The position numbers and the translations under genes were made by a program. This document shows positions 8,886 through 17,198 of a stretch of DNA of 64,000 bases, one piece after another. How positions within the stretch are numbered: position 1 is the stretch's first letter; every line of letters starts with the position of its first letter. Location of the stretch: the NCBI GenBank assembly GCA_005222975.1, contig NJBI01000010.1, forward strand, positions 1 to 64,000, given 5' to 3'. Under the pieces are notes generated by a model. The model was not told the origin of the DNA. It did not search any database and was given only the letters and a program-made list of their open reading frames with translations. The stretch comes from Promethearchaeota archaeon Loki_b31. Its GTDB lineage: Archaea; Asgardarchaeota; Lokiarchaeia; Sigyniarchaeales; SOKP01.

Positions 8886-9629
8886 TTATTTTAATAATGG
8901 ATAAGAATACCAAAAAATAAATCCTAATTCCATCATATCCATATTTAATGCATTACTCGTTAATTTAAAAAGCTGGATAATTTCATATTCGTTTTTTAAA
9001 TTTACTTCTAAGTCTTTTAATATTTTTTTTATTCTAAATTCAGGTTTAATTGTATTTACTCCTAATTGCATTCGTAAATATTGTATTCCAGCTATTCCAA
9101 ACCCTCTAAAATTGTACTTATTTGGGTTACTTTTAAGAAATTCTTTAATATCAAGATTAACCGCCCAATTATGAATTTCATGAATACTTTCGTCTTCTTC
9201 TAAAAAGAATTTTACAAACTCTTTAAATAATTTCCATCTATTAATATAGGAGAAAGGATGATCTGATTCTAAATATTCTCGTTTTGAGGTTGATCTCAAC
9301 AATTTATAATTATTTAGCTGCGAGAATTCATATAAACTTAATTTTGAAAACTTTTGATAGAATGGAATTAATATGTTTTTTAACATATTTTCATAATTAG
9401 CTCTTAAACTAAATATTGTGTCTACTAATATTAACGCTAAATTACCATTAAATCTTTTTAATGAAAGCCATTTGTTAGTCTCTGTTCTCGCTACTTCTTC
9501 GACTTTCTTCTTTTTACCTGTCCATTCATTGTTAAAGACAATTATATCGTATTCATAAAAGACGATTTTTTCTTCTTTTATATCCTCAACATAGTTGATA
9601 AGTTTTTTTACATCATCCAAGTTTTCCAT
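8886..9629 (-). CDS. HhH-GPD-like (DNA glycosylase fold) protein
   Basis: 247 residues. Around 175-215 the protein has a helix-hairpin-helix pattern (FRGFGIAGIQYLRMQ) followed by a segment (NTIKPEFRIKKIL) that matches the place where HhH-GPD glycosylases carry their catalytic loop. The usual Asp of the VDxHVxR loop is not obvious; KPE stands there. It may therefore bind or flip bases without being a standard glycosylase. The first 150 residues are not recognised. It is the last gene of a three-gene minus-strand operon, 12 bases after the fused methyltransferase. Confidence 0.55.
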   Translation of the reverse strand: MENLDDVKKLINYVEDIKEEKIVFYEYDIIVFNNEWTGKKKKVEEVARTETNKWLSLKRFNGNLALILVDTIFSLRANYENMLKNILIPFYQKFSKLSLYEFSQLNNYKLLRSTSKREYLESDHPFSYINRWKLFKEFVKFFLEEDESIHEIHNWAVNLDIKEFLKSNPNKYNFRGFGIAGIQYLRMQLGVNTIKPEFRIKKILKDLEVNLKNEYEIIQLFKLTSNALNMDMMELGFIFWYSYPLLK

Positions 9630-9641
9630 ACCTTTTTGATA

Positions 9642-11159
9642 TTAAAGAAATTCGTCTAATTTCATTACTTTTTTCCCTTCAGCTTTTAGTCTGTATTTCA
9701 TGATTTCAACATAATTTGGGTTTATTTCATAACCTATCCAATTTCTAAATAATTTATTCGCAACGACTAATGTAGTTCCAGATCCTGCAAATGGATCAAG
9801 AATATAATCACCCTTATTTGTAGACAATAAAATTATCCTTCTTACAAGCTCTTTAGGATAAATTGCGGTATGTCGTATTTTCTTATTTTTAATCATAAGG
9901 GAAACTTCTCTTCCAATATTACCGATTTTACGAAACATTCGCCATATATTAGGTAAATCTTCATTATTTAAATGAATGTAATCAGGAGTATGTAATAACT
10001 TAATCTCTTTATTAAATTTATAATCTGAAGTTTTGGAAAATAACAATATGAATTCATATCGGTCTCCAAGATTTTTTTCGCCATAAGCAGATACTGCTAT
10101 TGGTTTATGCCAAATAATAATATCAAGTAAACTAAAACCAATTTTTTCAATGGTAGTATAGAAATTATAGGGGAATAAAATCATATTTCCTTCTTTCACT
10201 CTTTTGTTAATATTAATCCAAAGTGTACCATTATTTTTTAAAACTCTATAACATTCTTTCCAGACTTTATTTAGCCTATTTAAATACTCAATATAAGGGC
10301 TATTATATCCTATTTGATTAGAATGATCGTAATCTCGCAATCCCCAATAAGGAGGGCTTGTAATGACAGATTGAATAGTATTATCAGGGAGATCGTTCAT
10401 GTTTTCACTAGATTTTATGAAAATATTTGATTTTAAATGATTTTTAATTAATAATGCATGATTTTTGTAATCTATTGATTTTACCAAATTTAATTCGTCT
10501 TTTTGTTCGAGAAAATTGAACTTTAGTTCTACACTAAGAAAATTTTCATTGAAATTATTAATTTTATTAAATTTATCGTGTAAAAACAATATTTTATCGT
10601 CTTTACTTGTAGTAGCTTTAATTATTCGGTCTATTGCTTCAGATTTTTTAAGGATTAAATATTCAATTATTTTTCCTTTACCGTTATCTTTAGTTTTAAG
10701 CCAAAAATTACTAGGATCTTTCCCCTTCTCGTTATATCTGCTTTTTCTTCCTCCTGACCACTCTACATTTTTCCATATATGTTTTTCTCTTATCGGATCT
10801 TTGTTGAATTTATAATTATCTTTTTGTTTTGTTAAAAATATTATATGAGAATATCTGTTTTCAAAATTTACTGAATTATTTTTATAATTAAGATTGTAAT
10901 AAACGATTAGATTTTTTAACACATACCCTAATTCTTTTAAGTTATTGCACAGAATAAAGGGAATAGGTATAAGTTTACTGTTATTAATAATATTGTTTGT
11001 AAAAATCCATAGTGTTCCTTGTTCTTTTAATAAATCTTTACACTTACTATAAATTTTTAAAAGAGGAGGTAAGCTTTTATAACTATTTTCTATTTGAGTA
11101 ATAATTGTTTGAATAGAATTTTGTTCTATTTCACCTAAAATTGAAAGATTATCATTCAT
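9642..11159 (-). CDS. DNA methyltransferase fused to a degenerate methyltransferase half
   Basis: 505 residues. The C-terminal half is a complete beta-class SAM-dependent DNA methyltransferase. The catalytic motif is VITSPPYWG (SPPY, usual for N4-cytosine enzymes and also seen in some N6-adenine enzymes), and the SAM motif is ILDPFAGSGTT near the C-terminus with GYEINPNY after it. The N-terminal half mirrors it: YSKCKDLLKEQGTLWIF aligns with WKECYRVLKNNGTLWIN, and a GKDPSNFW segment is typical of the family. It has lost SPPY and the FxGxG loop. The layout is an inactive/active pair in one chain. It is the middle gene of the minus-strand operon; target sequence unknown. Confidence 0.85.
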   Translation of the reverse strand: MNDNLSILGEIEQNSIQTIITQIENSYKSLPPLLKIYSKCKDLLKEQGTLWIFTNNIINNSKLIPIPFILCNNLKELGYVLKNLIVYYNLNYKNNSVNFENRYSHIIFLTKQKDNYKFNKDPIREKHIWKNVEWSGGRKSRYNEKGKDPSNFWLKTKDNGKGKIIEYLILKKSEAIDRIIKATTSKDDKILFLHDKFNKINNFNENFLSVELKFNFLEQKDELNLVKSIDYKNHALLIKNHLKSNIFIKSSENMNDLPDNTIQSVITSPPYWGLRDYDHSNQIGYNSPYIEYLNRLNKVWKECYRVLKNNGTLWININKRVKEGNMILFPYNFYTTIEKIGFSLLDIIIWHKPIAVSAYGEKNLGDRYEFILLFSKTSDYKFNKEIKLLHTPDYIHLNNEDLPNIWRMFRKIGNIGREVSLMIKNKKIRHTAIYPKELVRRIILLSTNKGDYILDPFAGSGTTLVVANKLFRNWIGYEINPNYVEIMKYRLKAEGKKVMKLDEFL

Positions 11160-11189
11160 TTTTTACTTAAGTTTATAGATTTTTTTTAT

Positions 11190-12065
11190 TTAAATATCAT
11201 TAAAATTAATTAGTTCAAAGTTAGACGCATTGTATTGTAAGTTATCTAATTCTAGTCTTCTTTTAATCAAATCACGATAATTTGGATTTAACTCTATTCC
11301 AATTGAATGCCTTTTTAAAATTCTGCTTACTCTCATAGTTGTCCCTGAACCAACAAAAGGATCTAGCACGATATCATATTCATTTGTAGTCATCTTTATT
11401 AATCTCTCTATCATTGGATCTGGATATACACAAGGATGATTTATATTGTTTTTTTTTTTTGTCATATTATTAACTCTGTTAAAAAACCAGTGATCCGTAG
11501 GGTTTCTTCCTTCTTTTCCAATTAATCTTTTATCTTTCTTAGTTATAAATGGTATCCTTATATCATCCAAATTGAATATATAATTATTTATATCTTTAAC
11601 AAACCATAAAATGGCTTCCCAGCGACCACTCAATCGTTTTACGCAATTTTGCATGTTATTAAAATGCCATATAATCTTATTTCTTAAAAAATATCCATTT
11701 TCTTTAAAAATAAAATATACAATAGAATCTAATGGTATAATTTCTTTTGTTTTATTGTTTTTTGGGATGGGTGATATATTTATTAAAAAACTTCCATTAT
11801 CTTTTAAAATCCGCTTACTATATTTAGCTGTTTTATTAATAAATTCTTGCCATTTATCTAGATCTAATTTATCTTCATAATATCCGCCATAATCTTTATA
11901 TAATCCATAGGGTGGACTAGTGATAATCGTTTGGATGCTTTTTGATTTAATCAAATTCTGATCTTTTAATGCTTCTATTGCATCCCCAATTATTAATTTA
12001 TGATGAGTCTTTTTTTCGTCGGACACTTTTATTATACTTGTTTGTTTCAATAATTTATCTGTCAT
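11190..12065 (-). CDS. Site-specific DNA methyltransferase (SPPY type)
   Basis: 291 residues, a compact beta-class DNA methyltransferase. TIITSPPYGLYKDYGG is the catalytic motif IV near residue 48. The SAM-binding motif IVLDPFVGSGTT is near residue 235, followed by GIELNPNY. The SPPY form suggests N4-methylcytosine, which is inferred from motif only. It is the first gene of the operon, 30 bases ahead of the fused methyltransferase. It faces the RHH regulator across a palindrome-rich gap. No target-recognition insert is obvious. Confidence 0.87.
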   Translation of the reverse strand: MTDKLLKQTSIIKVSDEKKTHHKLIIGDAIEALKDQNLIKSKSIQTIITSPPYGLYKDYGGYYEDKLDLDKWQEFINKTAKYSKRILKDNGSFLINISPIPKNNKTKEIIPLDSIVYFIFKENGYFLRNKIIWHFNNMQNCVKRLSGRWEAILWFVKDINNYIFNLDDIRIPFITKKDKRLIGKEGRNPTDHWFFNRVNNMTKKKNNINHPCVYPDPMIERLIKMTTNEYDIVLDPFVGSGTTMRVSRILKRHSIGIELNPNYRDLIKRRLELDNLQYNASNFELINFNDI

Positions 12066-12169
12066 TAGTTATTACCATTAATTATTTAATCATTTTATGT
12101 TTTTAATTTTATTATTAACCCTATATAATCACATTTATTTTATTTAAACGAAAAAATTATAGGTATTAT

Positions 12170-12201
12170 GATATATATATCAAAGGATATATTTAAATAT
12201 A
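12170..12201. promoter_or_regulatory. Palindromic promoter/operator candidate between divergent genes
   Basis: Two perfect palindromes sit side by side: GATATATATATC (12170-12181) and TATATTTAAATATA (12188-12201). They overlap TATA-like sequence between the methyltransferase operon and the RHH gene. RHH proteins bind short palindromes, so autoregulation is possible. AT-only palindromes also arise by chance in this composition. Confidence 0.35.
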
Positions 12202-12248
12202 ACTAGTAGTTACCCGAAAATATATATAATAATTGTAATTGTAATTAT

Positions 12249-12410
12249 ATGATCGAGATGGGAAATAAAAAAATTATCAAGCTTCCAGAAGAATTAACAG
12301 ATAGAATAGATAAATTTATTAATCAAAAAGGAAGATCAATAGGGTTAGAAAATAGAACTGAATTAACAAAAAGAGCAATTGATGATTTTTTATCAAAATA
12401 TGAAAATTGA
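12249..12410 (+). CDS. Ribbon-helix-helix (CopG-like) DNA-binding protein, missing from the ORF track
   Basis: A 53-residue ORF starting at ATG, with an alternative ATG three codons later. It has the RHH plan: a short strand (KKIIKLPEEL) for minor variation in DNA contact, then two helices, the second with the typical RTELTKRAIDDFL. Such proteins dimerise, bind operators and often regulate restriction-modification or toxin loci. It lies 183 bases from the divergent methyltransferase operon and 183 bases ahead of the second TGT-like gene, so it is a plausible regulator of the island. Confidence 0.7.
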   Translation: MIEMGNKKIIKLPEELTDRIDKFINQKGRSIGLENRTELTKRAIDDFLSKYEN

Positions 12411-12593
12411 AGATTTTTTAATTAGACCTACCTAATTCTCTCATCAATTCAAGATTTTGCATTTTTTCGACTTTTTTAAATAATATTTTTATTATTTTTT
12501 CTAAAAAGGAATTATTTTTTCATTAGATGATGAAGATTTTTAAGTATATATTCACTTATAAAATAAATTTATAAATCCATACGGCTAAATAAC

Positions 12594-13988
12594 TTGAGAT
12601 TTAAAACAATAGATAACCAAGAAAAAATTCTTAAAACTCCTTCTTTCTTTATAACTAATAATTTTGGCGGTGGCGGAACAAATGTTTCAAGATTATTCTC
12701 TTATTTAGGGGAATTAAATATAAGAAAAATTAATCTTCTTTTAAATTATTATTATTTAAACACCAATTTAGGCAATAAAATGGTTTTTGATAGAGTTCTA
12801 ATCGATAAATCATTTGAATTTGAGAATATTGAAAATTGGGTGGAATATGTAAGAGGAGTGTATATTGAAACTGAAAAAAAAACCACAAGTAAGATTTCTT
12901 TAAAAAAATTAGAGAATTTGAATTTCTTTTTACTTGATTCAGGTTCGGGTAACATTTTCAGGAATATAATTGAGGATACATCTGATAATATTTTAGATGA
13001 ATATACTAAGATTATTAAAGATTATCATAATTATGCCCATAATTTAAAATTAAATATAATAATTGCGATGGATTTTGCTAAAAAGTACACATATAAGGCA
13101 GGTGAGAAAGGAGATGAGAAGTATGTAAGAATCTCCGATGAATTTGGAGAAGATCTAAATAAAAATCGTCGATTAATAAAATTAACAATAGAAGATCTTC
13201 AGAAGAGAGACTTTTTCACTCCATTAGTCTTTGCTCCGATACATGGAAATTCTCCTAACAATTATTTAAGTTATTTAAAATCTATTATAGAATTTGAAAA
13301 AAAATATGATTTTAAATTTGATGGATTTGCTATAGGTGGAGGTATTGCTAATTCTAAAGGAAAAGACGAGGATATATGGCAATTCCCTAAAAAACTTAAT
13401 AGATTTACTAAAAGTGCATATATTTGTTCGATAGTTACTAAAATGATTTCAGATTTTTTAAAAAACATAAATGATGACCGAACTATACACATTCTTGGTG
13501 CTGGTAATCATTTTAATATATTGCCATTATGGATTTGTGGAGCTGATTCTTATGATTGTCATTCTTCTTGGAGAAGAGCTACAGAAAACAAGATTTTAAT
13601 ACCTCTATTAAATTCCAATGGAAACTATGTTAAAAATAAGAACATATTTCATTTTAAAAAGTTAAGTGAATTAAATGGTTCAGATTTTAACTGTGAGTGT
13701 GAAGTATGTCAAAATTATAATTTAAATAATTTAAAAGAGTTAACAATAAAAAATAAAAGAGAAACACACATTGATAAAGAAAAATATTACTATGGAGAAA
13801 TTCTTGTATTTTTTCATGCAATATATCAATATGAATATTTACTCAATAAATTTAAAGAATTTAAAGATATTGAAACTATACAAAAATTCATTTTGAAAAT
13901 TCCAGATAAAAATTTGCAGAAAAATTATATTGATCTTTTAAAGCATTTGAAAATTACAGAGGGAATAACAAAATTCTTTGGAGCTTAA
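12594..13988 (+). CDS. TGT/DpdA-like base-exchange enzyme (divergent paralogue 2)
   Basis: 464 residues. TGT landmarks appear in order: LLLNYYYLN resembles the NTYHL region, LLDSGSGN holds D116 (the DSGGFQ position), GFAIGGGIANSKG near 245-257 matches the substrate-binding GGLAVGE loop, and ILGAGNHFNILPL precedes the catalytic stretch YDCHSSWRRAT with presumed nucleophile D321. The zinc site is CECEVC (from C367) plus a later FHAIYQYEYL histidine. The SSWRRA run recalls DpdA-type DNA enzymes more than tRNA TGT. No PUA domain. The start is TTG, chosen because no upstream ATG fits. It is not a close copy of paralogue 1, so the two may differ in base or site. Confidence 0.78.
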   Translation: MRFKTIDNQEKILKTPSFFITNNFGGGGTNVSRLFSYLGELNIRKINLLLNYYYLNTNLGNKMVFDRVLIDKSFEFENIENWVEYVRGVYIETEKKTTSKISLKKLENLNFFLLDSGSGNIFRNIIEDTSDNILDEYTKIIKDYHNYAHNLKLNIIIAMDFAKKYTYKAGEKGDEKYVRISDEFGEDLNKNRRLIKLTIEDLQKRDFFTPLVFAPIHGNSPNNYLSYLKSIIEFEKKYDFKFDGFAIGGGIANSKGKDEDIWQFPKKLNRFTKSAYICSIVTKMISDFLKNINDDRTIHILGAGNHFNILPLWICGADSYDCHSSWRRATENKILIPLLNSNGNYVKNKNIFHFKKLSELNGSDFNCECEVCQNYNLNNLKELTIKNKRETHIDKEKYYYGEILVFFHAIYQYEYLLNKFKEFKDIETIQKFILKIPDKNLQKNYIDLLKHLKITEGITKFFGA

Positions 13989-14239
13989 TATATTTTAAAT
14001 ATTATTGCTTTCTTTCATAATTTAACTCTGATGATATTTGCGACTTTTTTGATCATATCTTAGAAGTAGTTTTCACTAAGAAATTAAAAATTATTTCTCA
14101 ATAATTATTGAACCAATTAAGTTTACTTACATCTATAATTTGCCGATTAAATAGATTTAAGAAAGATTTTAGTTTAGTTTTTAAAAAAGAAGTGTAAATT
14201 TTTATAAATGTTAATCAAATTTAATCATTCAATAATTCT
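13989..14239. other. Intergenic, promoter of the third methyltransferase
   Basis: No coding frame. TTTATAAAT at 14201-14209 is a TATA-like box about 35 bases before the methyltransferase ATG, implying a very short leader. Confidence 0.35.
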
Positions 14240-15397
14240 ATGAATATAAATCACTATTATAAATATGATTTTGAACCAATTTCAAAAAATTTAAGCTCTT
14301 CAGAAATTAAATTATCAGAATTAGAAAACATCCGATATATTGAAAATCCAAAATATTTTCATAAAGAGACAGCATATAAAAAAAAAATAGATGGGAAAAT
14401 TAGTTATTATTATTATTTTTCTAAAATAAAATCAGTAAAAGCTAGCCTTGGAACAAGATATTTAACTCATGGATTAGATTTATATAAGGGGAATTTTCAT
14501 GCACAAATGATTCGGAGTTTGATTAATTATTGTAATCTCCCTCCGAAATCTATTATCCTTGATCCTTTTTGTGGCAGTGGCACTACTTTAATTGAAGCAA
14601 ATCTTCTTGAATTTAATGCAATTGGTATAGATATCAACCCAATCGCATGTTTTAATTCTCATATTAAGACAAAATTACTAGATGTACCATTAGATTTTTT
14701 GATTTCACATAATAAAAAATATTTTGATATAAACTATTATAATAAAAAGAACTTTACGAAATTTAATTTTAATGAAATTTTAAAAATAAATATCAGAGAA
14801 CTTTTTTATTTATTTATATATACACGTGCTATTTCAGATGAGACTTATATTTTAAAAAATAGATTTGAATCCTTTAAAGATAATTATGAAATTATAATTG
14901 ATATTCTTAGAAATTATCAGATATTAAAAAAGCAGTTAAGATTAAGTATAGGAAAGACTAAAATAATGCATGGAGATAATCTTTTTCATTTAAAATTGAT
15001 AAAGAAAAATATTATTGATTGTATTATTACTTCACCTCCTTATTTAGATGTTATAGATTATATATCAAATGATAGAAATCAGATTAAATATTTTATAAAT
15101 GAAAGCGAAATTAACCAATTAAGAAATAAATCATACGAACAAAAATACGAGAGCTATAGGATTACAGAAAAAAAATTTTGGCTAAAGATTGAGAAATTTT
15201 TACAAGAAGCTTTTCGAATTCTAAAATCCAATTCACATTTGATAATAGTTGTAGGTTTTTATAGGAAAATGCATGAAAACTTATCAAGATTAGCAAAAGA
15301 CATAGGTTTTATTATGGAGATGATAATAAAAAGAGAATTTTTCAATTTTAAAGGTAAGAAAAATCATGATTTCATTTTATTTTTTAAAAAAATATGA
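14240..15397 (+). CDS. DNA methyltransferase with SAM motif before SPPY (third of the island)
   Basis: 385 residues. Here the SAM motif comes first: IILDPFCGSGTT near residue 110 with GIDINPIA after it. The catalytic CIITSPPYLDVIDY follows near residue 265. This order differs from the two neighbours, so it is a separate acquisition and not a duplicate. Similar proteins are annotated as N4-cytosine or N6-adenine DNA methylases; a tRNA-guanine methylase of the COG1041/Trm11 type has the same motif order but would carry an N-terminal THUMP, which I do not see. A DNA role is favoured by context. Confidence 0.75.
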   Translation: MNINHYYKYDFEPISKNLSSSEIKLSELENIRYIENPKYFHKETAYKKKIDGKISYYYYFSKIKSVKASLGTRYLTHGLDLYKGNFHAQMIRSLINYCNLPPKSIILDPFCGSGTTLIEANLLEFNAIGIDINPIACFNSHIKTKLLDVPLDFLISHNKKYFDINYYNKKNFTKFNFNEILKINIRELFYLFIYTRAISDETYILKNRFESFKDNYEIIIDILRNYQILKKQLRLSIGKTKIMHGDNLFHLKLIKKNIIDCIITSPPYLDVIDYISNDRNQIKYFINESEINQLRNKSYEQKYESYRITEKKFWLKIEKFLQEAFRILKSNSHLIIVVGFYRKMHENLSRLAKDIGFIMEMIIKREFFNFKGKKNHDFILFFKKI

Positions 15398-15852
15398 TAT
15401 ATTTTTTTTATATATTTTAAATACATTTTATATGTTTCAAGAAGAGATGATCGCGAAATAACCGTTATTCTAAGTGTTCCTAGAAACAGGAAATTAAAGC
15501 CAAAACAATCCGAGTGCACTTTCTTTAGCGGGCTATCAAATTGAAAAAATAGGAGTGCAAATGAGAGAGGGTATAGCGGACATGAACACTTTTATTTATT
15601 CAAATAACCATCGAGGTAATTAAATATACCATCTTTAATCCTTAGAAAAGACTGATCGTATACTTTTACTTTTTCAGTTATTTTTAATAAATTCTCTTTT
15701 GAATTAATTTGTTTAATATTGAAGAAATTATGTTTGTAATCGAAAATGATACTCAGGCATTATTCGAAAAACTCAATCAATTAGGTATTAAGGATTATGT
15801 TGATATTAATCGACCAAATGCATGCAAAAAATAACATATCTAAATTTTTAAA
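15398..15852. other. Gene-poor stretch with decayed coding fragments
   Basis: About 455 bases without a convincing gene. Two protein-like fragments are visible. One around 15505-15622 lacks a start (reading SALSLAGYQIEKIGVQMREG). The other is a 34-codon ATG ORF at 15730-15834 (LFEKLNQLGIKDYVDINRPN). Both look like remains of lost genes; neither is recognised. Confidence 0.3.
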
Positions 15853-16203
15853 TTAGAATTTCAATCGCCTTTTTTTCTTAATCGAAACTTCAATCGCTTT
15901 TATCTCTAAAGGATTTAACCCCTCCAAAAGAATGGCTTCAGCAACCTTTAAACCACTCTCATTAAGAAGAATCTTATGCCGTGAACCGTGATTTTTAAGA
16001 TTATCTACATATACTCTATCAATATATCGCTTTTTTGTTAAGAAAGAAAGCACTTGAGAAATTTCGCTCTTGGATTTATTAAACTTCTTAATGATGTCCT
16101 CTGTTAGTATCTCTACCTTACGATAACGCCGTTGCCTAAGAAATAACAAGATCCTTGAACTGAGTTGGGGGTAGAACTTCTTCATCTCCTCGTTTGTTAG
16201 CAC
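15853..16203 (-). CDS. Winged-helix transcriptional regulator
   Basis: 116 residues starting at GTG. Residues 25-75 form a winged helix: a first helix with RKVEILTEDIIKKF, a recognition helix KSEISQVLSFLTKKRYI, and a wing ending in RHKILLNESG. This is the MarR/ArsR-like layout common in archaea, acting as a dimer on promoter DNA. The C-terminus is very basic. It faces away from the methyltransferase across decayed sequence, so its targets are unknown. Confidence 0.65.
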   Translation of the reverse strand: MLTNEEMKKFYPQLSSRILLFLRQRRYRKVEILTEDIIKKFNKSKSEISQVLSFLTKKRYIDRVYVDNLKNHGSRHKILLNESGLKVAEAILLEGLNPLEIKAIEVSIKKKRRLKF

Positions 16204-16605
16204 ATTATTTATCGGTTTAAAAGTTTTTAAACTCCATTTTTTTTCAATGAATAGTTAAACAGAAAAGATATATAATAGATTTAATAAATTAGGTTAATTT
16301 TAAAATATTTTATCATAAAAAGAAAGCTATATCTGGTCCGTATGGATACTTTTTTTGCCTTTCACATTCTACTAAATACATAAATTTCGTACAGTCTAAA
16401 ATTGCTTCTTCTATGTCTTCAATAGAAAACTGAAAATTGATGGTAAAGATTTACAGAAATTTAATGATTTCATTAATAACCTCTGGAAAGAGCAAAATGA
16501 TAAATTATAAACCATCTGAAAGAATTAAATTCCTTTTTCTGTTTTATGGGCTCTTTAAATTGATGAAGTTAAACCAAGTAATGTATTTCTATCTTGGTGA
16601 AAAAA
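16204..16605. other. Gene-poor stretch with remnants on both strands
   Basis: On the minus strand, 16312-16449 reads a coding-like frame with no start codon (FSIEDIEEAILDCTKFMYL, then YPYGPDIAFFL and TGA). On the plus strand a frame ending at 16510 reads KIDGKDLQKFNDFINNLWKE without a start. Both look like decayed genes. The tracked 67-residue ORF at 16437 crosses them in a third frame and looks non-coding. Confidence 0.3.
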
Positions 16606-16794
16606 ATGAAGAGTGGTTTTTACTATGTCCTGTGCGATAGGTGCTATAAGATTCAAAGTTTTGAAAAGCTTAAGGAAGATGACCCATTCTGGAACGATCA
16701 TGATAATGATGGAATAAAGGCTTTTTCTTGCTCTTGTGGTAATATCGACATAATGATTGTTGTCTGTAAAGAAGCCCTTTGGGACTTTCCCTAA
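16606..16794 (+). CDS. Small zinc-knuckle protein
   Basis: 62 residues from the ATG at 16606, which has GGTGA nine to ten bases before it; the tracked TTG at 16594 lies ahead of that SD and is rejected. Cysteines are arranged as CDRC near the N-terminus and CSCG in the middle, giving a likely zinc site, with an acidic stretch between (DDPFWNDHDNDG). No family recognised. It is isolated, flanked by remnants and by a structured non-coding element. Confidence 0.5.
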   Translation: MKSGFYYVLCDRCYKIQSFEKLKEDDPFWNDHDNDGIKAFSCSCGNIDIMIVVCKEALWDFP

Positions 16795-16902
16795 ATTTCT
16801 TTTTTTTTTAATTCAAGATAGATTTACTCTTCTAAAAAAAAAATCAAATAGAAATACAAATAGCCATTTTTTATTTAAATATAACAATATAATATCATTA
16901 AT

Positions 16903-17033
16903 AGATTCCTACCAGAAAAAGGTCATCACATAGCCTCCAAGATAGATATACACTGGTAGGAATCTCCCTATTTTTTTAGTTTAGATTTTATTAAACTACC
17001 TATTCTCCGCTTACAATGACAAAGTTTAATAAA
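16903..17033. ncRNA. Two adjacent inverted repeats: candidate structured RNA or element end
   Basis: AGATTCCTACCAG (16903-16915) and its exact complement CTGGTAGGAATCT (16953-16965) form a perfect 13-bp stem around 37 bases, followed by a T run. TTTATTAAACT (16987-16997) and AGTTTAATAAA (17023-17033) form a second, perfect 11-bp stem. The whole 16795-17198 gap has no coding frame. It could be a transcribed small RNA, a double terminator or the end of a mobile element; the strand is undetermined. Confidence 0.4.
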
Positions 17034-17198
17034 GATTAAACCAGTTTACTGAGCATTAAACTTCAGATTTCCTCTAGTTCCAAGAATACAATTATATATT
17101 ATGATTTGCTATCTGTTGCATAAGACTGCGCGAATTGCAATCTTAAAAATCAGTATGCGCGATAATGCTGCTGATAAAAACCAAAAGGTTGGAAAAAA

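Noticed and set aside
12418-12519. 33-codon minus-strand frame after the RHH gene (ending MQNLELMRELGRSN)
   Set aside because: Protein-like but without a good start or SD; too short to support.
2811-15397. Prophage or integrated virus
   Set aside because: No capsid, portal, terminase, integrase or attachment repeats were seen; the content is defence and modification genes.
16594-16606. TTG start for the small zinc protein
   Set aside because: The SD-like GGTGA lies after this TTG and fits the ATG at 16606.
16437-16640. Tracked 67-residue ORF
   Set aside because: Its translation is hydrophobic and patternless, it overlaps protein-like remnants in other frames and overlaps the better zinc-knuckle gene.
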